Made by a program: the position numbers and the translations under genes
Origin: Calothrix sp. HK-06
GTDB lineage: Bacteria > Cyanobacteriota > Cyanobacteriia > Cyanobacteriales > Nostocaceae
Direction: 5' to 3'
Length of the DNA: 64,000 nt
Assembly (NCBI RefSeq): GCF_001904745.1
Contig: NZ_MRCD01000020.1
Coordinates: 39,477 to 103,476 of the forward strand
Part shown: positions 52,401-60,138 of the stretch, piece after piece
How the letters are laid out: each line of letters starts with the position of its first letter
How positions within the stretch are numbered: position 1 is the first letter of the stretch
The notes under the pieces: generated by a model
Database searches by the model: none
The model's input: only the letters and a program-made list of their open reading frames with translations
Told to the model about the DNA's origin: nothing

Positions 52401-53072
52401 ATGGTCAAAAATGAATCTATAGCGCGCATAGTCATGCTACTTTGCTTTAGTACCGCTTTACTAACGCTTGCAGTACGTTGGCATATTTCTAGCTCAAATC
52501 GTGCGATGATGCCAGTGGCACCTCGGAACGAGTTGCCACCTGTTAAAAGTGAACCTTCACTGGTAGAAAGATTTACAAGCTTTCTCAAACAAGGTCAAAT
52601 AAGAGCAACAGCAGGAGATGCAGCAATAGCTACATCTCCCGATGTCAAATTGACCGGGCAAAAATCTCAACAACCATTGAACTCGGAGCTGCGCTTGGTT
52701 GTAGATTTAAGTAATCGAAGAGTTTATGTGTATCAAAAGGGCGAAGTTATCGCTAGTTATCCCACAGGTATCGGTAAAAAAGGTTGGGAAACTCCTACCG
52801 GTCTATTTCAAGTCATGCATAAACAACATGACCCTATTTGGCGCCATCCAATTACTGGCAAAGTGTTTTCTCCAGGTGAAGATAGTCCTCTAGGAGATAG
52901 ATGGATTGGTTTTTTATCAGGTAAAGATGGAGAAATAGGGTTTCATGGAACACCAGACGAGACGTTAGTAGGGAACCCAGTATCTCACGGTTGTCTCAGA
53001 ATGCGTAACCCCGATGTTCGGATGCTTTACGACCAAGTGAAAATTGGAACGGTCGTTGAAGTTCGCCATTAA
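52401..53072 (+). CDS. L,D-transpeptidase (YkuD domain)
   Basis: A 223-residue envelope enzyme. The N-terminus has a membrane anchor or uncleaved signal (VMLLCFSTALLTLAVRW). Residues about 95-223 form the YkuD domain (LVVDLSNRRVYVYQKGEVIASYPTG, seen as VVDLSNRRVYVY), with IGFHGTPDE and the catalytic motif SHGCLRMRN, whose Cys lies near residue 198. It would form 3-3 cross-links or anchor proteins to peptidoglycan. The stop shares TTAA with the stop of the convergent comFB-like gene. Confidence 0.92.
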   Translation: MVKNESIARIVMLLCFSTALLTLAVRWHISSSNRAMMPVAPRNELPPVKSEPSLVERFTSFLKQGQIRATAGDAAIATSPDVKLTGQKSQQPLNSELRLVVDLSNRRVYVYQKGEVIASYPTGIGKKGWETPTGLFQVMHKQHDPIWRHPITGKVFSPGEDSPLGDRWIGFLSGKDGEIGFHGTPDETLVGNPVSHGCLRMRNPDVRMLYDQVKIGTVVEVRH

Positions 53073-53620
53073 GACTGCGCTTTTTGCTCAAACGCAGGAG
53101 CATAAGCTTGAAGCAAGGTGCTAACTTGACGCAATACCTCATTACCTGTGTTCTTAGGAGTCAACATAGTTTTATCATCGTTGGGTCTGTCGAGGTTACG
53201 CGCTATTGCTTCACTAACTTGTTGGCTAATTAACTCTTGCAGTTCAGTTTTAGCGCGCGCACGTTGCCAACTGGCGCCTTCTTCGGTAGTAGCATAAAGC
53301 GGTGGAAGACGGTTGAGTGCGTAAGCTGCAATGTCACCAACATCTAAAGACCCTTCGCTTGTTGCTTCAATTTCGGCGACGCGGGCAACTGCTTCAGTTA
53401 ATACCAAATCTTCCATGACGTTGATAAACTGTTTGCGAGGTACCGCCACTACCTCACCTGTTAATAGTGACCCCATCAAGCGGTCTAACGCCATGTACTC
53501 TTCAATTGACAATTCTGACGCATGGTCGCAGATTCGCCCAACTTCAGCTTCCATAGCAGGTGTCAAATAACCATCTTGGAGAGCTTGTTCTACAATTTTT
53601 CCTATACTCATACTACTCAT
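53069..53620 (-). CDS. ComFB-family protein
   Basis: A 183-residue soluble protein with the late-competence ComFB domain (KQFINVMEDLVLTEAVARV and DIAAYALNRLPPLYATTEEGA, in part DIAAYALNRLPPLYA). Helical flanks precede it. Cyanobacterial ComFB-type proteins are reported to bind cyclic dinucleotides and to affect competence and pilus-related behaviour; that link is from the literature, not visible here. The acidic and hydrophobic domain core is intact. It converges on the L,D-transpeptidase with a 4-base overlap at the stops. Nearby c-di-AMP links are the riboswitch at 24411 and perhaps KefB. Confidence 0.82.
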   Translation of the reverse strand: MSSMSIGKIVEQALQDGYLTPAMEAEVGRICDHASELSIEEYMALDRLMGSLLTGEVVAVPRKQFINVMEDLVLTEAVARVAEIEATSEGSLDVGDIAAYALNRLPPLYATTEEGASWQRARAKTELQELISQQVSEAIARNLDRPNDDKTMLTPKNTGNEVLRQVSTLLQAYAPAFEQKAQS

Positions 53621-53780
53621 CTTTTTTTAAGCCATCCAAGTTTAGGTAGGGACGGTATCAATCGAATCTATAATTGCTTACTAAAAGTCAATTGTAAACA
53701 GTCTACACGTAAATTATGTAGCAAATATGCATCTGTGTGCATTTTTACTTCATAATTTACTTTGTCACTTCATTTATAAC

Positions 53781-54710
53781 TTACTTTTCAGCAGTGCCAT
53801 TTAGCCAAGGCATCGGGTCAACACTTTTGCCATTAACGTATAAACCCCAGTGTAAATGAGGTCCTGTCGAGGCGCCTGTGGAACCAACTGTACCTATTTT
53901 TTGACCAGGCTGTACAAAATCGCCTTCTTTGACTGAAATTTGTCTAAGGTGCATAAAAATACTTGCTACCCCTTGCCCGTGGTCAACACCGACCACATTA
54001 CCATGAACTTTAAAGCCCTGTGCTACAGTTCCTACTAATACAACACGTCCCGCTGCTGGAGCTATGACGGTTGAACCAGAGGCACCTGCAAAATCTTGTC
54101 CGCGATGATAGTAATCATTCGCAAACACTCCATTATAGTAGCGTCTAACACCATATTGTGTACTCATTCGTCCTTGGTTCGGTCGTTTAAAAGTACCTTT
54201 CCAAAACTTTTCAGGAGTACGCACTTCGCGGAATTCACGCGCACGCCGCAGTTCTAGTTCGGTTGCTTTGGTTCCAGCTTTACCAGGTGGCAAATTAATG
54301 CGCTGTACTGGGAATTTACGGGCACTGACTTGGAGTGTTAAATTTTTACTCTCTCCACCACTACTGACTTTTACTGTGCGTCCACCTGGCTTTTCCAAGG
54401 GAGTAGTAGGAATAAATGCCCGATATTTATTTGGAGCAATTTCATATGCCGTATAAGTCTCTTGACCGCTACTAACAGTTACATTGCCACCATTGGCTGG
54501 ATTATCCAAGCTCACAATTACCGAAATTGTATCCCCTAATCGCGGAGACTGTGGAGTCATTTGTACTTGTAAGGCTTTGACAGGTGAAGACAAAATTATT
54601 GGCATTGCTACTGCCAAGGTCATGCTGGCAACAGGAAACACATTTTTGAATCCAGCTATGTAAGCATTAAACTGATTACTTAAGTTACTAATACGATCTA
54701 TCGTCGTCAT
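53781..54710 (-). CDS. M23-family (LytM) metallopeptidase
   Basis: A 309-residue exported peptidase; ATG 54710 (MTTIDRISNLSNQF) is preferred, and an ATG at 54722 would add four residues. A hydrophobic segment (VFPVASMTLAVAMPIIL) acts as signal or anchor. A beta-rich, Ig-like linker follows. The C-terminal M23 domain has HRGQDFAG, where the zinc-binding His and Asp lie, VDHGQGVASIFMHL and GPHLHWGLYV. Such enzymes cut peptidoglycan cross-bridges or activate amidases. All zinc ligands are present. It stands alone between repeats. Confidence 0.92.
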   Translation of the reverse strand: MTTIDRISNLSNQFNAYIAGFKNVFPVASMTLAVAMPIILSSPVKALQVQMTPQSPRLGDTISVIVSLDNPANGGNVTVSSGQETYTAYEIAPNKYRAFIPTTPLEKPGGRTVKVSSGGESKNLTLQVSARKFPVQRINLPPGKAGTKATELELRRAREFREVRTPEKFWKGTFKRPNQGRMSTQYGVRRYYNGVFANDYYHRGQDFAGASGSTVIAPAAGRVVLVGTVAQGFKVHGNVVGVDHGQGVASIFMHLRQISVKEGDFVQPGQKIGTVGSTGASTGPHLHWGLYVNGKSVDPMPWLNGTAEK

Positions 54711-54843
54711 AAATTTACACAATACAATATTGCCTTTGCGGTACTAAAGACCGAATCATAGGGTATAGTGTTTCCCACAAAAAGCAGATGTTTGTACATG
54801 GTCAAATTAGTTAGTAATTTAGACCGTCCATAATATTATGTAT

Positions 54844-54867
54844 AAACCTTGTCTAAAAGCAAGGTTT
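54844..54867 (-). terminator. Hairpin downstream of the exporter operon
   Basis: AAACCTTG / CAAGGTTT pair over eight positions around an 8-base loop, 66 bases past the stop of the ATPase gene. There is no long T-run on the minus strand, so this is tentative. Confidence 0.4.
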
Positions 54868-54932
54868 TAAAAAGTTTTAATTTTGACAAATATACGTATT
54901 TATTCAAATCGGACTTCAAATACAAGCGGATT

Positions 54933-55649
54933 TTAGCTTGCTGCCACCAATTCCTCATTTCGTGCCAGTTTTCCATCTTCCATGTGAACAATTCGGTCGG
55001 CAATATCTAAAATACGGTTGTCGTGGGTTACGAGCAAAATGGTACACCCTTGTTCTTTGGCGAGGGTTTGCATCAAATTAACGACATCTCGACCAGATTT
55101 ACTGTCAAGTGCAGCAGTCGGTTCATCTGCTAGAACAATTTTTGGATGACCCACAAGCGCACGGGCAATAGCAACCCGCTGTTTTTGACCTCCCGATAAA
55201 TCATCTGGAAAATAATTTGCACGGTGTCCTAATCCTACTTGCTCTAACATCAAAGCAGCACGTTGGTTCATTTCTTTGGGTGAAATACCTTTATGAACTT
55301 CTAAACCCATCCGCACATTTTGTAATGCCGTTAAACTTCCATGTAAATTATGTGCCTGAAAAATATACCCGTGCTTACGACGTGCTTGTGTAAGTTGTCC
55401 CGCACTGGCGCCAACTAATTCTGAACCTAGAACACGTAAACTACCCGATTGTGCCGAACGTAAGCCACCGACTAAAGTTAATAGTGTAGTTTTACCTGAA
55501 CCAGAAGGACCCGTCATGATAATAATATCGCCGCGTCTAATTTCTAGGTTAATGTCATACAACACTTGCTTACGCAGTTGACCGCTACCAAAAAAATGGT
55601 CAAGATTTTGAACCGAGATAACAGATTCCATTTCCATAAAATTTTCCAT
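54933..55649 (-). CDS. DevA-family ABC exporter ATPase
   Basis: A 238-residue nucleotide-binding protein of the MacB/LolD type. Walker A is GPSGSGKTTLL, the Q-loop lies in YIFQAHNLHGSLTALQN, the signature is LSGGQKQRVAIARAL, Walker B is IVLADEPTAALD and the H-loop is ILLVTHDNRIL. It matches DevA, the ATPase of the DevBCA exporters, whose best-studied member exports heterocyst glycolipids. It is the last gene of a devB-devC-devA operon, 11 bases after devC. Several paralogous sets exist in such genomes, so the heterocyst-specific role is not implied. Confidence 0.9.
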   Translation of the reverse strand: MENFMEMESVISVQNLDHFFGSGQLRKQVLYDINLEIRRGDIIIMTGPSGSGKTTLLTLVGGLRSAQSGSLRVLGSELVGASAGQLTQARRKHGYIFQAHNLHGSLTALQNVRMGLEVHKGISPKEMNQRAALMLEQVGLGHRANYFPDDLSGGQKQRVAIARALVGHPKIVLADEPTAALDSKSGRDVVNLMQTLAKEQGCTILLVTHDNRILDIADRIVHMEDGKLARNEELVAAS

Positions 55650-55660
55650 ATTTTCTCTCT

Positions 55661-56827
55661 TTAAAACATGTCGGCTGGGTCAGCAGATTGAACTTTACGT
55701 GTAGCAATGGCGCCAGAAATCATACACATAATAATTGTCATAACTTGCACCTGAATTGCTCGCGCCATAGTCATTATAACTGGTAAATTTGTTGCATTAC
55801 GAGTCATTGCATATAAGCCAAATGATACAGTCACACCTGGTAAAAACCCTAATATAGCTAAAATTATAGCTTCTTCAAATACCACACTTAATAAATACGA
55901 ATTTCGATACCCCATTGCTTTAAAAGTTGCATACTCTTTCATATGAGCATTAACGTCAGTGGAAAGCACTTGATAAACAATAATCACACCGACCAAAAAT
56001 CCCATTCCCACCCCAAGGCTAAATATAAAACCTATGGCGGTATTTGTTTGCCAATATTCTTTTTCAAACGTAATAAATTCTTCTTTTGTTAAAACTCGAA
56101 CATCATTACCTAAGTAAGAACGTAGTTGCTTGGCAATTAATACTGGGTCTGTACCTGGCTGTAACTGTAATAACCCCAAACTTACACTACCAGCATCACG
56201 GCGGGGAAATAATCTCAAGAAATTTTGGTCACTGGTCATTAAAGTCGTATCGGCAATAAATGAGGCGCCGACTTTGAACAGCCCACTAACTTTAACTGTA
56301 CGTCTATCAATTTCTGCACTAACAGATTTACCAGCGTCAACTGTTGATATCATTTCAGCATAGTCACCACGTCCGGCACGGTCAAATAAAACAGTATCAG
56401 GTAACTTAATTTTGCTAAGTTGGCTTGTAACTTCGGGTAAATCAAAAGTTGACTTATCTGGCTGAAAACCTGCCACAAGTACCGTAGCTTTTTTACCCGT
56501 TTGAGGATTTTTCCAATCTAGAAAATTAACATACATTGGGTCTGCTGATTTTACCCCACGTACATCCATCGCTTGAAAAAGGCGCCTGCGAGTAAACGAG
56601 GACATATTAGCTAAATTACGTGCTTGGGGACTAATCAAAAAAATATCAGCCTGCATACTACGGTGTAACCGAGTATTACTATCAAACAAAGCTGACTGAA
56701 ACCCAAGCTGCATAAACATTAGTACATCGGCAAAAGCAATACCTGCCAATGCTACTAAAAATCTACCTTTTTCGTGAGTCAGTTGTAACCAACCCAGTGG
56801 AGTGCGACGCTGTAATTCTTGAAACAT
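55661..56827 (-). CDS. DevC-family ABC exporter permease
   Basis: A 388-residue membrane subunit of the FtsX/MacB class. One N-terminal helix (FLVALAGIAFADVLMFMQLGF, in part VALAGIAFADVLMFMQ) and three C-terminal helices (about 260-285, 315-340 and 355-375) flank a large periplasmic domain of about 200 residues. DevC hallmarks are TPLGWLQLTHEKGRFLVALA (first residues TPLGWLQLTH) and EYATFKAMGYRNSYLL. It forms the exporter core with DevA and is linked to TolC by DevB. It lies 29 bases after devB. Confidence 0.9.
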   Translation of the reverse strand: MFQELQRRTPLGWLQLTHEKGRFLVALAGIAFADVLMFMQLGFQSALFDSNTRLHRSMQADIFLISPQARNLANMSSFTRRRLFQAMDVRGVKSADPMYVNFLDWKNPQTGKKATVLVAGFQPDKSTFDLPEVTSQLSKIKLPDTVLFDRAGRGDYAEMISTVDAGKSVSAEIDRRTVKVSGLFKVGASFIADTTLMTSDQNFLRLFPRRDAGSVSLGLLQLQPGTDPVLIAKQLRSYLGNDVRVLTKEEFITFEKEYWQTNTAIGFIFSLGVGMGFLVGVIIVYQVLSTDVNAHMKEYATFKAMGYRNSYLLSVVFEEAIILAILGFLPGVTVSFGLYAMTRNATNLPVIMTMARAIQVQVMTIIMCMISGAIATRKVQSADPADMF

Positions 56828-56856
56828 GTTAGATTTTAAATCATTAAAAATTTTTA

Positions 56857-58254
56857 TTACAATTGAATTACTGTTTGCACTTGCAAATTTGTAAATCTTG
56901 CTGCTTGTAAGCTCGACACATCATCGAGTTTGACATGCACTTCAATAATGCGGGAGTCAATATTGCTGGATGGGTCAGCGTTAATTATGTTTTGACGTTG
57001 AACTTGATACCCTACCCAGTCAACAATTCCTTCTAATTTTTGGGGTAACGAGTCGCTACTAACTTGAACTTTTTGTCCTTTGCGTATTTTATTAATGTCA
57101 CTTTGATAAACTTCAGCGACGGCGTACATTTGATTCGTTTCGCCAAAGTCCACTACTCCCTCGGTTCCTACGGTTTCACCCGCGCGCGTATTTATCTTTA
57201 ATATTCTGCCGTTTTTAGGCGCCCGAATATAAGCCAAAGCAAGCTCAGCACGAATGCGTTCAACGGTTGCTATTGCACTTTCAATTTCAGCTTGAGCAGC
57301 AGTAACATCAGTTGGTCGTATTTCCGCAGTTTGCGCCAGAGTTCCCCTAGCTTCATTAATTTGCTGCTGTGTACTTGCTACAGTTTTATCGCGAGTTGCT
57401 TTCGCTTCATTGATTTGTTGTTGCTGTGTGGCTATAGTTTTATCACGGTTTGCTATAGCTTCTTTTATTTGTTGCTCTAATGTTGCAATTGTACGATTTA
57501 AGGTTGCTTGGCTTTCTAATAATTGTTGAGTTGACGTTTCAGCACTTAACCTACGTCTATCTACTTCTTGACTAGATATAACGCCTTCTTTATATAAACT
57601 TTCATAGCGTTGCACATCAGCTTGGGCATTACGTCTTTCGGCTGCGATGCGCGCGACTGTTGCCTTTAAAGCTTGTCTTTGTCCAAATAATTCTGCTTCT
57701 AAACGGTCTATTGTTGCTTGCTGTGTTGCTGAGTCTCCTTTTAATTGGGCTTCAAGTCTGGCAATTGTTGCTTGTTGTGTTCTAATATCTCCTGTTAATT
57801 CCGCTTGTAAGCGATTAATTTCTGCACCTCGTGCCGTTAATTCTCCTTGTTTGGCGCCTGCTCTTACCTGTCCTAATTGTGCCTTGGCGACAGCAACTTT
57901 TTTTTCTGCTTCTCGCATTGACGCTAATAGACGGTCGCGGTTTTCCATCACCGCTATAGTCTGTCCTGCTCGAACGACATCTCCCTCTTTGACTAATAAT
58001 TGCTCAACCCTGGTACCTTGATTGGATGTTGGCGCCGTTAACTTTATGACCTCACCTTGAGGCTCAAGTCTTCCTAACGCTGTAACCGTAGTTACTTGGG
58101 GTGCCGCCACTGCAACAGGTTTTGGAGCCGATGCTTCCCGAACCCGATTAGTTATAAAAATTCCAATACCCCCAGCAATTAAGGCACCAATAATCAACTT
58201 GACAATTAATGGGCGCCTGGGTTGAGGTGATTCGAGCTTGTGGTTTTGCACCAT
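56857..58254 (-). CDS. DevB-family membrane-fusion (HlyD) adaptor
   Basis: A 465-residue periplasmic adaptor. A single N-terminal helix (LIIGALIAGGIGIFITNRV, in part) anchors it. The lipoyl halves are LTAPTSNQGTRVEQLLVKEGDVV and IRAPKNGRILKINTRAGETV. Between them lies an unusually long, Ala/Gln/Arg-rich coiled coil (about 115-345) with internal repeats such as ATQQQQINEAKATRDKTVA. The beta-barrel part (VAEVYQSDINKIRKGQKV) follows. It should bridge DevCA to a TolC-type channel. It is the first gene of the operon; TetR-like operators lie 24-70 bases upstream of its ATG. Confidence 0.88.
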   Translation of the reverse strand: MVQNHKLESPQPRRPLIVKLIIGALIAGGIGIFITNRVREASAPKPVAVAAPQVTTVTALGRLEPQGEVIKLTAPTSNQGTRVEQLLVKEGDVVRAGQTIAVMENRDRLLASMREAEKKVAVAKAQLGQVRAGAKQGELTARGAEINRLQAELTGDIRTQQATIARLEAQLKGDSATQQATIDRLEAELFGQRQALKATVARIAAERRNAQADVQRYESLYKEGVISSQEVDRRRLSAETSTQQLLESQATLNRTIATLEQQIKEAIANRDKTIATQQQQINEAKATRDKTVASTQQQINEARGTLAQTAEIRPTDVTAAQAEIESAIATVERIRAELALAYIRAPKNGRILKINTRAGETVGTEGVVDFGETNQMYAVAEVYQSDINKIRKGQKVQVSSDSLPQKLEGIVDWVGYQVQRQNIINADPSSNIDSRIIEVHVKLDDVSSLQAARFTNLQVQTVIQL

Positions 58255-58277
58255 AGAACCGCCCTGTGGTTGTATAT

Positions 58278-58323
58278 ACTAAACCGTTTAGTCTTATAAT
58301 ATAGCTAAACTAAACCGACTAGT
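58278..58323 (-). promoter_or_regulatory. Two operator-like palindromes upstream of devB
   Basis: Site 1 is ACTAAAC-C-GTTTAGT (58278-58292), a perfect odd palindrome. Site 2 is ACTAAACCGACTAGT (58309-58323), sharing the left half and a partial right half. Their centres are 31 bases apart, about three helical turns. An AT-rich TATTAT-like -10 lies between them on the minus strand. They are suitable targets for the TetR-family regulator encoded divergently at 58744. Confidence 0.6.
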
Positions 58324-58743
58324 TCAGATGAATAAATCAGAAGTTCTTATATTTCGTAGCTTTACTTCAGTATATAAAAATAGTTCATGCTAACGAATAA
58401 AACGGTAATTTATCTGTTGTATTTTTCCGGTAGCGGTAATTATTTCGTGTTAAATATAAATAACTATTGTTAATTTAAGCACACGCTCTTACTGAAAATA
58501 CGGTAGTTTAATTACTATCTAACCGTATTAACTATAAGATTTACTAATAACTCTTGTCTTGTGCTTATATCTGAACACACTTTTAACCAATCGCTATTTT
58601 TTTTACAAAATCTAATTTTCTGATAGTTATAGTGAAAACCAAAAATACACTAACAAAATTCAATGATTAATGGTGGGTAAATGTATTGCTAATTTTTCAA
58701 GTGATGATTTGTTAGTGAATGTATAAAACGGAACGTATTAGTA
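58324..58743. other. AT-rich divergent intergenic region
   Basis: About 420 bases between the devB operators and the tetR-like gene. It is AT-rich, with several short direct repeats (ACGGTA near 58400, 58430 and 58500) and no coding frame or RNA gene that I recognise. The tetR promoter should lie in its right part. There is no copy of the TAAAC operator core near the tetR start, so autoregulation is not obvious. Confidence 0.35.
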
Positions 58744-59346
58744 ATGGCACGTATAAAAACGAGAGAAATTGAGCGCGAGACGACTGTAGAAAAAATCTTA
58801 ACTGGCGCCATGCAAGAGTTTCTTGCACATGGATATGCAGGCACAAGTATGGATAGAGTTGCAGCGCGTGCGGGGGTGTCCAAAGCAACAGTATATAGCC
58901 ATTTTCACGATAAAGAAAGATTATTTAAAGCTTTAATTCAGCAATCCGCGCACAAGAAATTTGAGGATTTATTCGATAAGCTCCCACTTGAAGGAGAACC
59001 GGAAGTTGTATTGCGACATTTAATTGCAACCGCACTATATCGAATGATAAGCGATAAAGAGCATCAAGCCTTCGTTCGGATATTAATAGGAGAATCTGGA
59101 CGTTTTCCCGAATTAGCCAAAGCTTGGATTCACGATATTATGACACCACCACTTAAAATTATATGTGAGTACCTAAATAAACACCCAGAGTTAAATATAC
59201 CTGATGCCGAAGCAACAGTACGAATGATGATTGGCTCAATGGTGCATTTCATGATGACTCAAGAAATACTGCACGGGAAGGAAATTTTTCCAATGGAAAG
59301 TGACCGTATGGTTGAATGCTTAATGTACCATATACTTAAACAATAG
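58744..59346 (+). CDS. TetR-family transcriptional regulator
   Basis: A 200-residue repressor of the AcrR branch. The N-terminal helix-turn-helix is clear: TVEKILTGAMQEFLAHGYAG leads into TSMDRVAARAGVSKATVYSHF and HDKERLFKALI. The C-terminal ligand domain has a TetR_C-like shape with MISDKEHQAFVRILIGES and EATVRMMIGSMVHFM. A genuine ligand cannot be named. It is divergent from the devBCA operon, where two matched palindromes lie, which suggests that it controls the exporter and that the exported compound or a relative is the inducer. Confidence 0.9.
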   Translation: MARIKTREIERETTVEKILTGAMQEFLAHGYAGTSMDRVAARAGVSKATVYSHFHDKERLFKALIQQSAHKKFEDLFDKLPLEGEPEVVLRHLIATALYRMISDKEHQAFVRILIGESGRFPELAKAWIHDIMTPPLKIICEYLNKHPELNIPDAEATVRMMIGSMVHFMMTQEILHGKEIFPMESDRMVECLMYHILKQ

Positions 59347-59523
59347 ATAATCGACGCAGCAAAAATAAAATAATTAGAACTTCAATAATTAAACAAACCA
59401 ACAGCGCGACAAATTGCGTCATATTCTTAGCGGGTAAAACAATAAGCGTAATATCACGTAAACTTCCGGAACGGACTCAAAAAACAGTGGTGTAGTAATT
59501 AGTAGTCCACACAGGTAAATACT
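59347..59523. other. Short intergenic gap without recognised features
   Basis: 177 bases between the regulator and the peptidoglycan-binding gene. The AT-rich sequence has no hairpin, repeat or reading frame worth naming. The purine content before 59524 is low, so no strong ribosome-binding site is visible for the next gene. Confidence 0.3.
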
Positions 59524-59994
59524 ATGCCATCACAAACTAACTCATATCCTATACTGCAACTTGGCTCAGAAGGCACCAAAGTAGAAGAGTTACAGCGATT
59601 GTTAATGCCAAGACTTCCTGGGCCAGACCGTTTTCCAGTTAATGGTATATTTGACTCTGAAACCGAACACGCAGTAGAAACAGCACAATACCAATTTTTC
59701 CTCAAGCAAACAGGTATTGCTGACGAAATCCTTTGGAAGTCACTATATGCTAAAGCTCCTGTAAATAAACCAGTACTGCGTCGCGGCACTAAACATGAAC
59801 TAGTGGCAATGGTACAAGAAGTGCTGAAAGATAATGGGTTATATGGTGGCGCCGTTGATGGTGACTTTGGTGCTGGTACAGAAACTGCCATTAAAAATGT
59901 ACAGCGTACCCGCCGTTTAAGCGTTGATGGTGTTATCGGAAACCAAACTTGGAAAGCTTTATGTGATATAGCTACCTTTGTAACTGTAAATTAA
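59524..59994 (+). CDS. Peptidoglycan-binding protein with two PG_binding_1 domains
   Basis: A 156-residue protein made of two peptidoglycan-binding modules: residues about 10-70 (LQLGSEGTKVEELQRLL, VNGIFDSETEHAVETAQ) and 80-150 (LRRGTKHELVAMVQEVL, VDGDFGAGTETAIKNVQRTR, VDGVIGNQTWKAL). There is no catalytic domain and no signal peptide, which is odd for a wall-binding protein but common for this small cyanobacterial family. The pseudogene pieces at 41923 and 42476 have the same plan, so this is the intact copy. Confidence 0.88.
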   Translation: MPSQTNSYPILQLGSEGTKVEELQRLLMPRLPGPDRFPVNGIFDSETEHAVETAQYQFFLKQTGIADEILWKSLYAKAPVNKPVLRRGTKHELVAMVQEVLKDNGLYGGAVDGDFGAGTETAIKNVQRTRRLSVDGVIGNQTWKALCDIATFVTVN

Positions 59995-60138
59995 TACTTC
60001 GTATAGTACAATTGCTAATAAACCTTGCTTTGCTGAACGTTTTTAATCAAGATCGTCTAAATTGTAGCTTCGGTTGTTCCATAGATATATAAAACTTTGT
60101 ATGCTGAGACTAATAGTCTTAATAATTCGTTAAAAACT

